Of a stretch of 34,890 nucleotides of DNA, positions 33,033 to 34,890 are shown in pieces. Every line of letters begins with the position of its first letter. The first letter of the stretch is position 1. The position numbers were made by a program, and so were the translations under genes. The notes under the pieces are model-generated. The model made no database searches. It was not told where the DNA came from and worked only from the letters and a program-made list of their open reading frames with translations. The stretch spans positions 1 through 34,890 of the forward strand of contig NZ_JADEWC010000032.1 of NCBI RefSeq assembly GCF_015207825.1, given 5' to 3'. This DNA is from Cyanobacterium stanieri LEGE 03274 (GTDB lineage: Bacteria > Cyanobacteriota > Cyanobacteriia > Cyanobacteriales > Cyanobacteriaceae).

Positions 33033-34631
33033 TTAAAGGGCGATCGCACTTAACCTTAAATCAGGATGATCAGCCTTTACCTGATTAATATTCCAATCAT
33101 TTTTGAATAATAAAACAGGACGATCAAAAGCATCCTTAACCACCATCGTATTAAATAAACGACCCACCTTTTCAAGCGCTTCCCAACCATCTACCACCCA
33201 ACGGGCAGCGCCATAGGGCATCGGCTCAAGCCTAGAATCCACATTATATTCATTTAAAAGGCGATGTTGTACCACCTCAAATTGTAACTGCCCCACCGCC
33301 GCTAAAATAGGATCTCGGATAAAATCATCCTTAGAGTACATAATTTGTACTGCGCCTTCTTCCTGTAACTCCTGTACCCCTTTTTGAAATTGTTTAAACT
33401 TAGAAGGATTAGGATTTTTAAGATAGGCGAATAACTCAGGGGAAAAACTAGGAATTTTGTCATATTCAATCTTTTTACCCAGATAAATAGTATCCCCAAT
33501 GGCAAACATGCCAGGATTATTCAAACCGATAACATCTCCAGGATAGGCTTCCTCAATGGATTCCCTTCCTTGGGCAAAGAGCTTTTGAGGGCGAGAAAGA
33601 CGGATAGTTTTGCCCGTGCGCGCGTGGTTTACCGACATATCCTTTTCAAATTTCCCCGTACACACCCGCACAAAAGCCACCCTGTCACGGTGTCTTGCGT
33701 CCATATTTGCCTGTAATTTGAAGACAAAACCACTAAAATCGGGATAGGTAGGCTCTAATTCCCCTAAAGTAGAATTTCGGGGAGTAGGGGGCAAAGCATA
33801 CTCCAAAAAAGCATCAAGGAATAAACGCACCCCAAAATTAGTCATGGCACTACCAAAAAATACAGGGGTCATTTTTCCTGCGTGGATGGCTTCTAAATCG
33901 AAATCCGAAGCAACTTCTTCCAATAATTCCAACTCTTCTAAGGTTTGCTCATACAAATCTCCATCCAGATAATTTTCAATGGTACTATCTCCATGGGGGA
34001 TAACGATTTCTGGTACTTCCCCCTTACCATGGGCTACCCTATCAAACAGGTGATAAGCCTTTTGACGGCGACTATAAACCCCTTTAAAGTAATCTCCCAT
34101 GCCCACAGGATAGTTAACTGCAAAGGTTTTTAAACCCAATTCCTGTTCAATTTCATCTAATAATTCTAGGGGTTCACGACCAGGGCGATCCATTTTATTA
34201 ACAAATGTAAAGATAGGGAGCGATCGCAACTTACAAACCTCAAATAACTTACGGGTTTGAGGTTCTAAACCCTTAGCCGCATCAATCAACATCACCGCAT
34301 TATCGGCCGCCGCTAGGGTGCGATAGGTATCCTCACTAAAGTCTTGGTGTCCGGGAGTATCCAAAAGATTAATCTGATAATTGCTGTAGGCAAACTGTAA
34401 CACCGTAGAAGTAATAGAAATACCCCTTTGCTTCTCCATTTCCATCCAGTCAGAAGTAACCTTCCGTTGCTCACCCCTTGCCTTCACTGCCCCCGCCTCA
34501 TGGATAGCACCCCCATAAAGCAATAGTTTTTCTGTCAAAGTCGTTTTACCAGCGTCAGGGTGAGAAATAATCGCAAAATTGCGGCGTTTGCTCACCGCCT
34601 TTAATAATTCTTGTTCAATGGTTAAAGCCAT
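33033..34631 (-). CDS. prfC: Peptide chain release factor 3 (RF3)
   Basis: A 532-residue translational GTPase that removes RF1/RF2 from the ribosome after peptide release. The G domain motifs are in order: P-loop SHPDAGKTT (23-31), switch [24 protein letters not shown] and [10 protein letters not shown]. Domain 2 ([21 protein letters not shown]) and the C-terminal part ([22 protein letters not shown]) are as in RF3 rather than EF-G. The length is typical. It is transcribed alone toward the left and converges with the small membrane-protein group at a terminator. About 135 bases upstream of its start codon a long hairpin (34767-34816) lies in the non-coding edge. Confidence 0.97.
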   Translation of the reverse strand: MALTIEQELLKAVSKRRNFAIISHPDAGKTTLTEKLLLYGGAIHEAGAVKARGEQRKVTSDWMEMEKQRGISITSTVLQFAYSNYQINLLDTPGHQDFSEDTYRTLAAADNAVMLIDAAKGLEPQTRKLFEVCKLRSLPIFTFVNKMDRPGREPLELLDEIEQELGLKTFAVNYPVGMGDYFKGVYSRRQKAYHLFDRVAHGKGEVPEIVIPHGDSTIENYLDGDLYEQTLEELELLEEVASDFDLEAIHAGKMTPVFFGSAMTNFGVRLFLDAFLEYALPPTPRNSTLGELEPTYPDFSGFVFKLQANMDARHRDRVAFVRVCTGKFEKDMSVNHARTGKTIRLSRPQKLFAQGRESIEEAYPGDVIGLNNPGMFAIGDTIYLGKKIEYDKIPSFSPELFAYLKNPNPSKFKQFQKGVQELQEEGAVQIMYSKDDFIRDPILAAVGQLQFEVVQHRLLNEYNVDSRLEPMPYGAARWVVDGWEALEKVGRLFNTMVVKDAFDRPVLLFKNDWNINQVKADHPDLRLSAIAL

Positions 34632-34766
34632 AATTTATTATCTATACTTACAAAAAAACCTAGTAACCAATTTTTGTTCCAGTGTTCAGAAAATTTAATA
34701 ACTAGGACAACATACACCTTAACAAAAACGGTATCAAAATCCTATCTTAAAAGTGTCAAAAGAGGA

Positions 34767-34816
34767 CACCCGTTAGATTCCTCAGCAACAAAAATGCCCA
34801 TAGGAATTAACGGGTG
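34767..34816. other. Long hairpin upstream of prfC, unexplained
   Basis: CACCCGTTAGATTCCT (34767-34782) and AGGAATTAACGGGTG (34802-34816) form 15 pairs with one bulged G around a 19-base loop. On the minus strand a weak TTTT follows. It could terminate a gene beyond the right edge or be part of a small RNA. The remaining 34632-34890 has no gene. Confidence 0.5.
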
Positions 34817-34890
34817 ATGAATTTTGACCAATAAACAAAACATTTTAATTCCTTATTCTTGAGGAATTTTTTGATTCTCAACATATTTTT

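Noticed and set aside
4137-34890. CRISPR arrays
   Set aside because: The heptamer and G-rich repeats are far too short and have no unique spacers of regular length.

Overview
The window is chromosomal DNA of a low-GC cyanobacterium, most likely a unicellular Chroococcales type such as Cyanobacterium or Geminocystis. This is inferred from psaF-psaJ, photosynthetic-type gap2, the cyanobacterial nitrate transporter nrtABCD with an NtcA box, a Tic20/Ycf60 homologue, a SigG-type ECF sigma factor and many copies of the HIP1 octamer GCGATCGC. No rRNA, tRNA, CRISPR array or prophage was found.

Layout. 1-125: the 3' end of a probable insertion-sequence transposase, butting against the end of a 1337-residue CBS/GAF/PAS sensor kinase whose ATPase domain is cut short. 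4313-6163: a CDF zinc-type exporter, divergent from an extended 2Fe-2S ferredoxin that overlaps a nuclease-like lipoprotein. 6488-10240: tldD, then a copper-detoxification pair (CopG/DUF411 protein and a CueO-like multicopper oxidase) behind a MerR/CueR-type promoter. 10301-11825: a small Cys-rich protein with an in-frame upstream mini-ORF, Tic20 and sfsA. 12191-19160: a putative glycosyltransferase, sigG with its anti-sigma gene, ffh, a ferritin-like di-iron protein, a GT4 glycosyltransferase and an RluE-type pseudouridine synthase. 19331-21920: a three-gene ion-motor cassette (one MotA/TolQ/ExbB-like protein, two ExbD-like proteins). 22025-25142: tsaD, psaF, psaJ and gap2. 25456-25917: a protein with a duplicated helical domain. 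26210-31705: nrtABCD. 32029-32993: three small membrane-protein genes. 33033-34631: prfC.

The best candidate for something undescribed is the 19331-21920 cassette. Its ExbB-like subunit has a cytoplasmic coiled-coil tail of about 190 residues. Its two ExbD-like subunits share one periplasmic domain, but only one keeps the membrane Asp expected to carry protons. This suggests an asymmetric motor with a built-in heterodimeric stator core. I could not run any search, so its novelty is unproven.

Intergenic DNA is rich in short repeats: in-phase heptamer arrays (consensus AATTGAY or its complement), G-rich GGTGATGAGGAGTAA-type tracts, a two-copy element of about 105 bp with two hairpins, and one possible MITE-like unit. 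Several arrays sit within a few bases of start or stop codons. Several convergent or operon-end junctions carry hairpins that look like terminators.
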